Source: Geosiphon pyriformis
Lineage: Eukaryota; Glomeromycota; Glomeromycetes; Archaeosporales; Geosiphonaceae
Direction: 5' to 3'
DNA length: 64,000 bases
Assembly (NCBI GenBank): GCA_016748015.1
Contig: JAAOMT010000276.1
Span: forward strand, 530,088 to 594,087
Shown: positions 10,327 to 20,399 of the stretch, in pieces
How positions within the stretch are numbered: position 1 is the stretch's first letter
Layout of the letters: the number at the start of each line of letters is the position of its first letter
Translations under genes and position numbers: made by a program
Notes under the pieces: model-generated
The model's input: only the letters and a program-made list of their open reading frames with translations
What the model was told of the DNA's origin: nothing
The model's database searches: none

Positions 10327-11037
10327 ATGATTATTCCTCGAAATATTCAATAAATATCCCAAAAATTAATGTTAGTCTTGAAAACACTTCCTGACTTATC
10401 CATAACAATTAATGGAAGTCAAATTAATTACATTCAGAAAAAAACCACAGCCCCAGTAGTAAATAATTCTCAGAATTATCACCTCTATAGAAGAAAAAAA
10501 ACAAAAATTTACTTTAGAAATCAATTACCAGAACTTTTAAAGCAAGCACTAAAAGAAAATCTTTTAATTGCCCTTATTGACATTCTACCAAATGCCACAT
10601 TGCAACAAAAACTTCTACTATTCCTCAATAAACAGAACAATGAATATACCCCTATATATAGATATTTTCATATTGGAAAAACACTTTATGAACGAAAACT
10701 AGAACTTGAAGCAATCAACATTACTCTTGAGACTGTACAAAAACAAATTTACAATGAATTTAAGACAGCAGCTGGATTAACAAACACTTACTACAAACTT
10801 AGGGCAGCTTTTAGACTCTATGATTTGTTTAACACTTGTGAAAATGTTCTACAAAATTCAATACTGCAACCAATGAAAGTTCAATACATTGGCAAACTCA
10901 CAGAACTGAAATTTCAACAATTTTCAGACCAAATCACTTCAATTATTCTGGACTATTATCTTGACATCACAAATAGTGCTAGGACTTTGATGGAACTCAG
11001 TTTTGAGGAGGAGATTATGTTACCAGTGGAATTTTAG
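10327..11037 (+). CDS. B1 ORF3, unrecognised protein after integrase
   Basis: The frame opens with ATG at 10327, meets one TAA at codon 9 (Gln in B2), and is then open for 222 codons from the ATG at 10369. The B2 counterpart is fully open at 236 codons and closely similar in sequence. The protein is mostly helical-looking and Lys/Leu/Asn rich, without a signal peptide, membrane segment or Cys cluster, so an envelope protein is not supported. The stop codon lies 17-19 bases inside the 3' LTR, after the polypurine tract, so the last residues are LTR-encoded. A weaker relative follows integrase in A2. The function is unknown. Confidence 0.7.
11005..11014 (+). promoter_or_regulatory. Polypurine tract of B1
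   Basis: GAGGAGGAGA ends three bases before the 3' LTR, the expected place for plus-strand priming. It overlaps the ORF3 coding sequence. Confidence 0.65.
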
Positions 11038-12002
11038 CTATTAATTAGCATGAAATTATCTTCATAATTCTTATTATTAAGTAGCATATTATTATTATTT
11101 CGATTATCACTTATTAATTAGCCAAATTATCAAATATTATTACTCAATCAATAATCCAATTTGTACTATAAAAATTAAGATGATCAAATTACACAATACC
11201 CTGAACCATTTAATATAGTCAAAATTTGTCAAAATTAATGGAAAAATTGCCAAAATAATCAATAATTCGTAGAAATAACTTGTAGTTTGCCAAAATGTAT
11301 CTTTAGTTCACCCAAATTGTAGAAAAGAGAAAAGTGCAAGTTCAAAGACTAGTACTACAACAAGTTGTATAAAAGAAGAGCTTTTCTCTTCAAGAAAATA
11401 TATCCTTCTCATATCTTTTTATAATATCTTAACATAGTATCTCATTTTAGATATCTTAATTAAAAAACAAATTTCCTTTTACATATTTAAATAAAAAATT
11501 AAATATTCGAAAACCAAATCCTTTGATTATTGCACTTAAAATTCTCTCAACACAACTAACGTTTTTGAAATTGATTAGCTACCAATTTCAGTAATCTGTT
11601 AGTGACTTCAGGCCTGGATAGAAAACGTTTCTCTTGATAAAATTCTATTTCTTTTATATTTCTTTTATTTTTCTTTTATTTTCTTATTATAATCATTAGG
11701 GTAGCCTACAGACAAGATTTCTGTAGAAGAGTTGACTTTTACAGCAAAGTAACTACACATTTTTAGTAAGCTTTCAGATGAGCAATTCTTGGAAAAAAGT
11801 TGACGTTTATTACAATGTAACTACATAAAGTAACTGGCAAGAAATTGGCCATTCCATGTATAAGCCCAGCAGTTCAAATTATAGGAGATAATTTAAATAT
11901 AAATTCAGTTACTGGAGGTCCAACTACTTCCTGAGAACATAAATTCACAGCAAATCAGCATTAACAACATTCAAGAAAAGAGACCAAAAACCTCTGGTAA
12001 CA
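11018..12002 (+). repeat. B1 3' LTR
   Basis: 985 bp from TGTTACCAG to GGTAACA, followed by the ATGT duplication at 12003-12006. It matches 2098-3071. Confidence 0.9.
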
Positions 12003-12006
12003 ATGT

Positions 12007-12610
12007 GATAACTAATAAAAAGTGTGAGTTTTAATCATAACATCATTATCTCCAAAGAAATTGAACTTTGGTGAAATCAAGCTATTCATAAGATAATCTA
12101 ATTGAAAAGTCTTGTCTAATTTAAAGCTAACTAGTTTGTTGAAGTCTCTTATAGATAAGGTATATAATATTTGAGGTAAAATGAGTTTTGTATCTAAGAG
12201 ACCAAATCTTTGTATTAGAGTTTTGGCTTTTTTAGCAATAGTTAAAACTCTTAGAACATCTAATCATATAATGCCCAAAATTTTTGTTTGTATCTTTGAA
12301 ATTGTTTTCTTCATTAATTTCATGTCTTCTATGATTTTACCAAAGTAACCATAGAGTTTTAATTGCCTTTCATATAACAAGTTTTTGTCTATGAGCAAGA
12401 TTTTTTGAATTGTTTTTCCAATTGTACTGAAAAATAGAAGTATAGCTGCTATTATACTTTTCAACAGATATTTATCTATTTTGCTACCAGTTCTTTCTCT
12501 TCTAGTAATAGTTTTCTTTGGTTTAATAACAGTATGTGTTCTATTGTTATTAATTATTGTGATCTGTTTTTTAATAGTCAGAGTAGTATTTGAATAGTTT
12601 TTGATCTAAT
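12007..12610 (-). pseudogene. A2 ORF3 relic
   Basis: The frame through the open stretch 12264-12464 and on to about 12010 resembles ORF3 of the B elements in size, position after integrase and a shared block around LYERQLKLYG (LYERKLELEA in B1). This suggests ORF3 is common to several gypsy families here. It is decayed, and its function is unknown. Confidence 0.45.
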
Positions 12611-12949
12611 ACTTATGAAGAATATAGAAAGCATTTTAAATGTTTTAATCCAGAAAATAATTATTTATGTCAATTGAAAATACCTCTGTTTTGAAAATGA
12701 TGCATTTATTTATACTTGATTTTTGCTAATCATTTGAGTTAATATTACTACAACAGGCAACTAATTAAGTCGTTTATAATATTTCTTGAATTGTGTATTA
12801 TAAACAAAACAATTATTAAAGATTGTTCTGAATTGATCTTAAAAAATATAAGAATCATTGTTCAAAACTTTGTTGATTATAAAGGGTCTTTTTTATCAGC
12901 TAAAAAATTTATTACCATAAACATTGTTTCTGTCTAAACAGTATTCCAA
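12611..12949 (-). other. Spacer between ORF3 and integrase of A2
   Basis: A+T-rich, with no frame or motif that I can place. Confidence 0.4.
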
Positions 12950-14150
12950 TATTAAGTCACCAACACTTAAAGAAAGTATTTTATAAGTTTTTTTTTTCTT
13001 AAGCTTTTCTTGAAACTGTTTTATTTTTTCAAAGACAATTATTTGTGCTTCTACCAAGGAGTTAAGAATGGTACCAAGTTTTTTTTTGCAAGATGTCTTT
13101 ATAATTCTCTATTGTGATTTTTTCAAAGAATATTGTTTCAATGTTAATTTTTATTGGTAGTGTTGTCATGCATTTATAGAGCAGATAAAAAAATTCATAA
13201 CTTGTTATGTTATGATTCACAGTTCTATAAACAAACAAAGCTAAAGACAGTACTTTGTTCTATAAATTTGTTTTTTTACTGGTTTTGGCTAAGATTTCAC
13301 ATAATGTTCTATTGAAATATTCTATTAGATCATTTGTTTGAAAATGATAAAAGAAAGAAAGTTTATAACATATTTCCATTTTTTTGCAAAGTTCTTTAAC
13401 CAGTATGCTGAGAAAAGCTTTTCTTCTATCAAATAAAAGTTCTTTGGAACAGTTATGACAGCAGATAATATCTTCATAAATGAAATTGGCAATTAATACT
13501 ACTGTTTGGTCTAAAGTGGCTTTTGCTTTTACCCACTTTGTAAGATAGTCAATAGCTATAATAGTATATCTGTTGTTATTAGAAGTTATTGTTAAGAGTT
13601 CAACAATATTTATATTAATTCTGTCAAATGGTTAACCAACAGAGATTGGATAGATATCTCCTTGTAATTGGGTTTTCCTTTTTTTTGGCAGGTATTACAG
13701 GTTTTGATGTACTTGACAATGTCTTTTCCCAAAGTAGACTAATAATAGTAAGCTAAGATTTTCTGAATTGTTTTTGTTTTTCTAAAGTGTCTAGCTAATA
13801 GATTAGTATGCATGTTGTAGATCACAATTTCTCTTTCTTCAAATCTAATAACTCTCTAGAAATAGTCAGAATCTTTTTTATTTCTTTTATATAGTTGGTT
13901 CTAGTAAATCAAATAGAAATTTGATTGTTTGCACAAATGTTTTTTTGCTATCAAGTATATTTTGGTGAGTATTGTCTTTTATCCAAAAATTTTATTAAGG
14001 CAGAATAGTTGTCTAAGTCCATTATTGTGTTTGTTTATAAGGGTATTACTAATAATTAAATTGGTTTGGTTGAGAGGTTGTACTATTACTAGATAGCAAG
14101 TTTAGAGAAAGTGTTGGCATTTTGATGATTTGCTCCTTTGTGGTGTTGAA
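12950..14150 (-). pseudogene. A2 integrase, broken
   Basis: Minus-strand blocks include DYLTKWVKAKA near 13550 and an LLFDRRKAFLS block near 13430, standing for the usual LSDRG block with its Asp kept. A LIEYFNRTLCE-type block with the catalytic Glu is near 13330. This is a DDE integrase of gypsy type. Frame breaks are frequent. The same stretch, far more mutated, is at 1-1396. Confidence 0.7.
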
Positions 14151-14749
14151 TATCATAGTCAAATTCATTCAAATAGAGTATTCAGTAAGTTATCTGTTTA
14201 TGTTCTAGTTTTTTTTTGTTATACAGTCAAACCAAGGCTTAATAATCAGTTACCACTAGAAATTTCACACCAAAAAGATATTGGTCTCAGTAACTAGTAG
14301 TCCAAACTACTGTCAAACATTCTTGTTTAGTAATTGAATAGTTTTTTTCTGCTGATATAAGAGTTCTACTAACATATGCTATAGTATATTCTCTATTATC
14401 TTCATCTTTTTGTGAAAAAACAGCACCAAGTTTATAGCCAGATACATTAATATGCAGGATAAAAGATTGGTTCAGATTAGGTTGTTTAAAAATTGCTTCA
14501 ATGACAAGTTTTTCCTTCAGAATTTCAAAAACTTTTTGTTGATAAGTGTCTCAGTAATAATTGACATTTTTTCTGAGTAGTTGATTAAAAAAAAAAACAA
14601 TTTTGGAGAAATTTTTGATAAATTTGCAATAGTAAAAAGCCAAACCAAAAAAAAAACATAATTCAGAAACATTCATTGGTTGTCTAATGTTCTGAACTTT
14701 TTAAACTTTAGCTGGATCAGAAAAAATTCCATCTTTTGTTATAAAATAA
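14151..14749 (-). pseudogene. A2 RNase H and RT connection, left part
   Basis: Minus-strand protein includes LHINVSGYKLGAVFSQKDED near 14430 and a YVSRTL block near 14370, the start of gypsy RNase H. The frame then runs into the RT connection block ITKDGIFSDPAKV at about 14705-14745, where the D LTR interrupts it. Confidence 0.7.
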
Positions 14750-15577
14750 TGTTATTCATAGAAAAAACATACAAAAAAATAGTAGAAAAAACAGATAGAC
14801 CAATAAAAAAATAGTAGTTAACACATAAGCACATTGCTCAACAATATGGAGCATTGTTAGAAAATTATGACATATTGCTTAGCAATGTGAAGCAATATTA
14901 GAAAATTAGGACACATTGTTCAGCAATGTGAGCATTGTTCAAGAAAGCATAGCACATTGTTCAGGAATGTAAGCAATCTTATAAAACTTAAATTATGTAT
15001 ATATAATAAGAATGTTAAAAACAGAAAAGACAGAATTCCCAGTTAGAATTATCAATATTAATAAATAATTATTTACCATCTAAATTACCCTCCAAACTAT
15101 TAACACTTTATGTTGATAGTATTTAATACTTGATTATACTAGAACAATAGCTCTTAATTACAGCTATTAATGGAATACTAACTCTTTCTTGCCTTGGCTT
15201 ATTTTTTTCTTTTATTTTTTTTCTTTTATTTTATTTTTTTATTGTTGTATACTAATTGATTAAAAATTAAGCATTGAGTTATTAACATCAAAGATAGCCT
15301 GGTAAAAGACCTGTAAAACAAGGATAGAACATTCGAAAATTAAAGATAGTTTACCAGAAGGACATGACTGCCAGAATAATCTAACCACCACACTGAAGAA
15401 AAAAATTTAATGGAATTGTAATTCCAGAAAGCTATAAATAAAAACAACACTTGAATCTCTGTCTATTATACAAAAAACTCAACCAAAACCTTCAGATATT
15501 ACCAATGAAATTAGCTATTAAGCACCAAGTTATGAATTTGTTATTTGATTTAAGACCCCAAATAATCATCTGTAACA
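14750..15577 (+). mobile_element. D: solo LTR inserted in A2 reverse transcriptase
   Basis: 828 bp running from TGTTATTC to TGTAACA. Flanks are ATAA on the left and ATGA on the right, a 4-bp duplication with one G-to-A change. Taking out the LTR and one copy rejoins the RT block LGH-FITKDGI on the minus strand, which confirms the ends. It shares with C LTRs a poly-T tract, an ATAGCCTGGTAAAAGA motif and TACCAGAAGG. A tandem AGCAAT/ACATTG array lies at about 14829-14975. Confidence 0.8.
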
Positions 15578-16430
15578 ATGACCAAGAAACTGGGTGGATT
15601 GTCATTCAAAAAAAGATTTGATTGGATTTATCTTGAGGCCAGCATTTTTAAGAAGATCAAAAACTTTTTGCAAGTGTTCAAAATGTTCATCCCAGATTTT
15701 TGAGTATACCATTATATCATTTAGATAAACCAGAACAAAGTTTTTTTTACTGATTTAAATACTTTGTTTATTAGGTGTTAAAAAGTAGGAGGAATATTGG
15801 TGAGACCAAAAAACATGACTGTGAATTCATAAGTGTCATACTTGATAATGAAAGCAGTTTTCTTTCTACTTTTTGAATTCATCTCTATTTGCAGTTAAGT
15901 TAATGATTGAGAAAAAAGCAGCACAATTGAATTTGTTTAGCATTGCATTAATTTTGGGGAGTGAATACATGTCTCTTATAGTAATAGCATTTAATTGGTA
16001 ATAGTTAATACAGAAACATAAGGTTCTGTCTTTTTTGGATATCACTACAACTAAAAAAGCTCATTTACTCTTGGTTTCTTGTATGAATCTAAGATTTTTT
16101 ATTTAGGTTATCTTTTTTTTGATGAACTCATCATTGTGTTAATTGGATTAATAAGGCTTCAAATAGATGAGATGAGTTTTTCTGGTGATGATAGTATGTT
16201 GTATTACATGAGTTTGTTCAGAAGTATCACTTTTTTTTGAAATAACTGGGCTATTTCTAGCCAATAAATTTTCAATATTTACTTTTTTTTTTTTAGGAAA
16301 GAGTTCTTTTTGTTTTACTGCAAATAATTAAATTTCAAATGGTTTATTTTCAAAAAACTTTTGTACTTCTTTTTTTGGTATTAGGCTAATAAGTTCCCAA
16401 TCTTTGTAATAAATTAAGCAGATTTTGTAT
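15578..16430 (-). pseudogene. A2 reverse transcriptase, right part
   Basis: Minus-strand RT blocks: YYQLNAITIRDMYSLPKIN near 15990, an FFSIINLTA block near 15900, YEFTVMFFGLTNIPPTF near 15820, and VLVYLND at about 15720-15745. The catalytic pair is Asn-Asp instead of Asp-Asp, so the enzyme is dead even without the frame breaks and the LTR insertion. Confidence 0.8.
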
Positions 16431-17500
16431 CCATTACTAGAAAAATACAAGAGTTTATTACACCAGCACCTGGCACAAAAACCATGCTACCAATAACTGT
16501 ATTTGGCTTTTTTGTCAAGTTTTCTATCAAAGGTTTTTCTGAAGATATTATAGTAGAGCCAGCAGATCAGTTTGTTATTTACAATAATTCCTTCTCTGTT
16601 AGCTTTGATATTGTCTAGTGGCTTGTCATTGCTGGTGAAGATGATATAGATAAGTTCAGCAGTTTACTCTTGTTTTTTTTGATCTTCTTTTTCATTACTC
16701 TTATTATCATTTGATTTATCTGATTACTTATTTTCTTAATTCTGCTTGGATACTGGAGGAGTTGTCCAATAATGGCACTTAACCACAATGGGCTTTTCAT
16801 CACATCTAATGATTAGCTTACAAAGTTTATAGTCAAGTAGTGCTTTGACTTTTTTGAGCCACTCATTGCCAACAATTATGGTATATTCTTTTGCTTTAAA
16901 TACTTTCATGTCAGTTTCAATGCTGATGTTATTAATGTAAATAGGAACAGCTTTGGCTATGTCCAGACTTTTTTTCTTGTCACCATGTATATTAGTTATA
17001 AGTCGAATAAAAGATTCATTAATTTTTTTTCCAATGGCTTTCAGAAAATGTTTGGCAATTACACTAACAGATGATTCACTATCTAGAATCAAGTCAATAA
17101 AATAACCAACCACTTGGGCTTTGCAAATAAGGGGAGTAACATTGCTGTTGTTAGCAAGTTCAGCTTGGCAAAGATGCTTGTTAGTTTTTGGTGTTTTTTT
17201 TTTGGAATCAATAATTTGTAAAGATTTTTTCTAAACTGTGGATGAATTATTAGTTGGCCAAATGTAATGTGTGCTGAGGTTTCTATGAGATTTTTAACAA
17301 TGAAATAAAGACCAGATTTTTGTACTATTTTTGGGAATTCTAACTTTAGAGAATTTTTAAAAACTTTAGCCTTTGGTGGCTCATTGTTATTAGCAGTTAA
17401 TGTTAATGCTTTGTTTGGTTCCAAAACGAAACCAATCTTGGCTTTCTTTTTCTTTTTTGTTAATTCAAAGGTATTAATTGCTAGTTCATCCATATCATGG
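16431..17500 (-). pseudogene. A2 aspartic protease region
   Basis: The open stretch 16736-17113 is a retropepsin-like domain: FIDLILDSESSVSVIA carries DSE where the active site should be DSG, a single G-to-A change. YTIIVGNEWLKKVKALLDY lies about 60 residues later, as in other gypsy proteases. The frame at 17089-17493 upstream is part of the same polyprotein and not further recognised. Confidence 0.7.
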
Positions 17501-19160
17501 TCATCATTAATTAGGTTAAAAGCATAAAAAAGATTTTCTTCTGGTTGGCTTGCACTTTCACTTTTTGAAGATGTGCCTAATAGTTTAAAAGCTGATAAAC
17601 AGTAGCTTCAACTAAGAAATTTTCTTCAAAAAAATTTAATGTTGGCATGATTGGGTCTTTGATTAGAGACATTGTTGTTGATAATTCTGTTGTTTTAATT
17701 GTTATTGTTTTTGAGAGCTGGAAAAGGCAAAAAAAAATTATTGCAATTTTTGAAGAAATGTTCAGTTAATTCACAGCAATAACACACAGGTGGGCCATAA
17801 TTTTGTTGTCTTTGATAAGAAGATTGCTGGGGCTAATTAAAATAAGATTCATATCTGGGTCTTTGGAGTTGTTAATTTGCTCTGACTGCTTGGGCTAAAA
17901 ATTCCAGTAACCAAACAAGATTGGCTGTGAATCTATCTATCAATTGTTTATTGGAATCTGGAATTTGGGCAGTAAAAAAAGTGGCAGCCATGTGGGAAGC
18001 AAAAGCCATAATAGGAACAAGAGCAAAAACTGGAAATGTGAATCTTAGATGCATTTTTTAATTATCTTCTATTATTTGAGCAAGTTCAATAGTTATATTC
18101 ATTATGGGATTGTTTTTTAGAGCCAGAAGAGACCAAAAAGCATATGAGAGATTCTTAATTCTTTTGTAAAGAAATGAATTTTTTGCTTTTCTGTCCAGTT
18201 TTTTTCAAAATCTATCTGCTTAATTAACTTTCTGATTGCTTTGATATATTTGGTTATAATTTCATTAAAATCTTGGGTTTTTTTTTCTAATTCCATGCAC
18301 CATTTGGATATCAAGATAGAAGTTCTAAATTTCATTTCAAACTGAATAGTAAAAAAGATGTTGTTTTCTCTAGCATTTGCTGATATCTATTTAATAATTC
18401 TTTGCTGAGCATTGGCATTGGTTTTTTGTAAGAACCAAGTAGCAAAAAAGTCTTGAAAGTAGCCACCAATAATTTGGAACTTATACTTAGCATCATATTG
18501 ATTAGTAGTGGCTGCTTTTTCAAAATTATCTAATCATTCAATTGGGTCTTGTGCATCATCTCTGAATAAAAATAATGAGGTATTGTTTTTTTGCTTTAAA
18601 GCAGTTTGTATGCCTTGAAGAGCAACCAAAATTTTTTGTTGTATAAGGTTATTAGTCATTGATTTAAGAGTAGCTGTTTGTGTGGAATGTTCTAATTCAC
18701 TTAAAAAGAGATCAAAAACAGGAGCAGTTTGATAGCTTTCTTCTTCTGTTTTAAAGAGTGTTTTAGCTAGCTAATGGACAGCAATCTAAATGTGAATTTG
18801 GTAATTTAGGTATTTAGAATCAGGAGACTGTTGTTCAAATATTGTGGAATATAAAAGCTGATTGATACTGTTGTTTTTTTCTTCAAAGTTGTCTTCAAAA
18901 TAAGCTTGGTTAAAGTAATAAGTTGTATAAGCTGTATAGGTTTCAGCTGAATGCTCATTCAGAAACCAGTCCCAAAAGTCTTGAAATTGTTTACTGGATT
19001 GTTCTTCAATAGAAAAGCAAATTAAGTAGAAGAGCAAAGAGTTAAGTTCAATAAAAGTTAGATTGTTTTTATTGTATGCTTCAAAGTGTTCTTTTGATTG
19101 TTGTGGCAGGTATAAATAATCACTTATACAATAGAAAACAAAGTGGATTTTGACAACCTT
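17501..19160 (-). pseudogene. A2 gag, broken
   Basis: Read down from about 19040, gag includes the block IEWLDNFEKAATTNQYDAK near 18540 and a following FQDFFATWF region near 18450, typical of gypsy capsid. The C-terminal half at 18117-18335 carries the NEIITKYIKAIRKL block. A CCHC knuckle, CYCC then ELTE, His, FFKN, Cys, is near 17742-17783. Stops and shifts split it into at least five pieces. Confidence 0.75.
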
Positions 19161-19179
19161 ACAGAGTGCACCACTTTTA
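19161..19179 (-). promoter_or_regulatory. Primer-binding site of A2
   Basis: On the minus strand the LTR end CCATAACA is followed by TAAAAG and then TGGTGCACTCTGTAAGG. The C element has TGGTGCTTTCTGTGAGG in the same place, so A and C may share a primer. Confidence 0.5.
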
Positions 19180-19355
19180 TGTTATGGATTGGAGTAATAA
19201 GCTAATGAATAGCAAGAGAGAACAAGATTATAGAGTGATAAAAGAAATTAAAAAAAATTCAACTTTTAAAGAGCAAATTAAATAAGTATAGATTCAATGT
19301 GTGAGATCAGTCTCATAGAATATTTCAGTCACTATACTTTTCAAAAAATAACCAG
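19180..19355 (-). repeat. A2 5' LTR, interrupted
   Basis: Begins TGTTATGG and matches 1397-1590. At 19356 the C element starts, so only about the last 176 bases of this LTR remain here. Confidence 0.7.
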
Positions 19356-20363
19356 TGTTACCTGAATAGAAAAACTGATCTAAAGTTATGAAGAAACATG
19401 ACCAAAACATAACATAATACAAAATAGCATACAATAATGCAGAATAACATGTTATAATATAGGATAATACAGAATAACATGTAATAACATCAGATAACAT
19501 GTTATAATATAGGATAACTAGTAATAACATAGAAGAACGAAGCAATTACAGAAATAGCAAAATAATAGTTAGCAATAACAGAACAATTAGAAACAATCTT
19601 ATAAAACCAAAAGAATATATAAAAATGAGTAGTTAAAGAAGTTAGAAAAAGGAGGACATCTAAATATAAACTACTAAACAAAAATCAAATATCCATACCC
19701 TTTTATCATTTATTCTATTCCATATTTATCTTCTAAAATAAATTAATTATTAAGAAATCAGAAATCAGAATTATGAATTCATGTTCTCAAACTTTGTAGA
19801 ATTTACATAAATTAACTATTGTTTTGTACTTTTGTTCCAGAACAGATGTTCTTAGCATAACTGTTTCAAACTATTAACAATTTGGACTAATCACTCTTGA
19901 TTATGGTAATTGATGATACTAATTTATCTTTTCTTTTATTTATTTATTTATTTTTATTTTTTATTTTTTTATTTTTTTATTTTTCTCTTGTGGAGTGGCA
20001 ATATAGTAAAATTGACTGTTTGGGAATAGACTTTGTGATAGCCTGGTAAAAGAAAAAAGCTCCCCCTAAGTTTTGGATATTAACATTATTTTGTTAGCTT
20101 ACCAGAAGGATAAAAAGACAATGTTGAATCCTAACAACTGTACTCATTAGCTTAGAAAAGATAGCTTACATTTATAAAAAGTTGTAAACAGTAAAAGCCA
20201 AACCTCTGTGTCTTATAACTAAAGAACTCAATGGGTAAATTCACATCCAGAAAAGACTTTTAGAGACTGATAAACATCAACTCTGTGAAAAACATATAAT
20301 CTTAGAACACTAAATTAGAGCACCAAACATTACCACCATATCTCACCAAATTTACTCATAACA
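19356..20363 (+). repeat. C element 5' LTR
   Basis: 1008 bp from TGTTACCTGAATAG to CATAACA. It matches the solo LTR at 45105-46094 along its length, including the GGAGTGGCAA, GATAGCCTGGTAAAAGA and TACCAGAAGG motifs. A tandem ACATAATA/ATAACATG array is at about 19396-19540. Confidence 0.85.
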
Positions 20364-20384
20364 TTTGGTGCTTTCTGTGAGGTT
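20364..20384 (+). promoter_or_regulatory. Primer-binding site of C
   Basis: TTTGGTGCTTTCTGTGAGG follows the LTR directly. Confidence 0.55.
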
Positions 20385-20399
20385 ATAAATCCACAAAAA

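Larger units (their letters stand above)
2098..12002 (+). mobile_element. B1: full-length Ty3/gypsy element with a dUTPase
   Basis: A 9905-bp LTR retrotransposon flanked by the 4-bp duplication ATGT. Order: LTR, primer-binding site, gag with a CCHC knuckle, aspartic protease, Cys-rich module, dUTPase, reverse transcriptase, RNase H, integrase with a GPY/F-like tail, ORF3, polypurine tract, LTR. RT before integrase places it in Ty3/gypsy. All coding parts lie in frame 1 apart from short shifts, so gag-pol was probably one polyprotein. It is dead through many stops, but the DSG, YFDD, integrase D-D-E and dUTPase motif 3 residues remain. The two LTRs differ at a few percent of sites, nearly all transitions. 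It sits between the ORF3 end of A2 and the A2 3' LTR. Confidence 0.9.
12003..19355 (-). mobile_element. A2: gypsy element body (family A), interrupted
   Basis: Read on the minus strand from 19355 down: LTR end, primer-binding site, gag, protease, RT/RNase H, integrase, ORF3. Its second LTR is at 1397-2093, beyond B1. A solo D LTR splits RT at 14750-15577, and the C element cuts the 5' LTR at 19356. It has many stops and shifts, but every domain can be placed. No dUTPase was seen between protease and RT. Confidence 0.8.

Noticed and set aside
10369-11037. ORF3 as a retroviral-type envelope protein
   Set aside because: No signal peptide, no membrane segment and no Cys pattern in B1 or B2.
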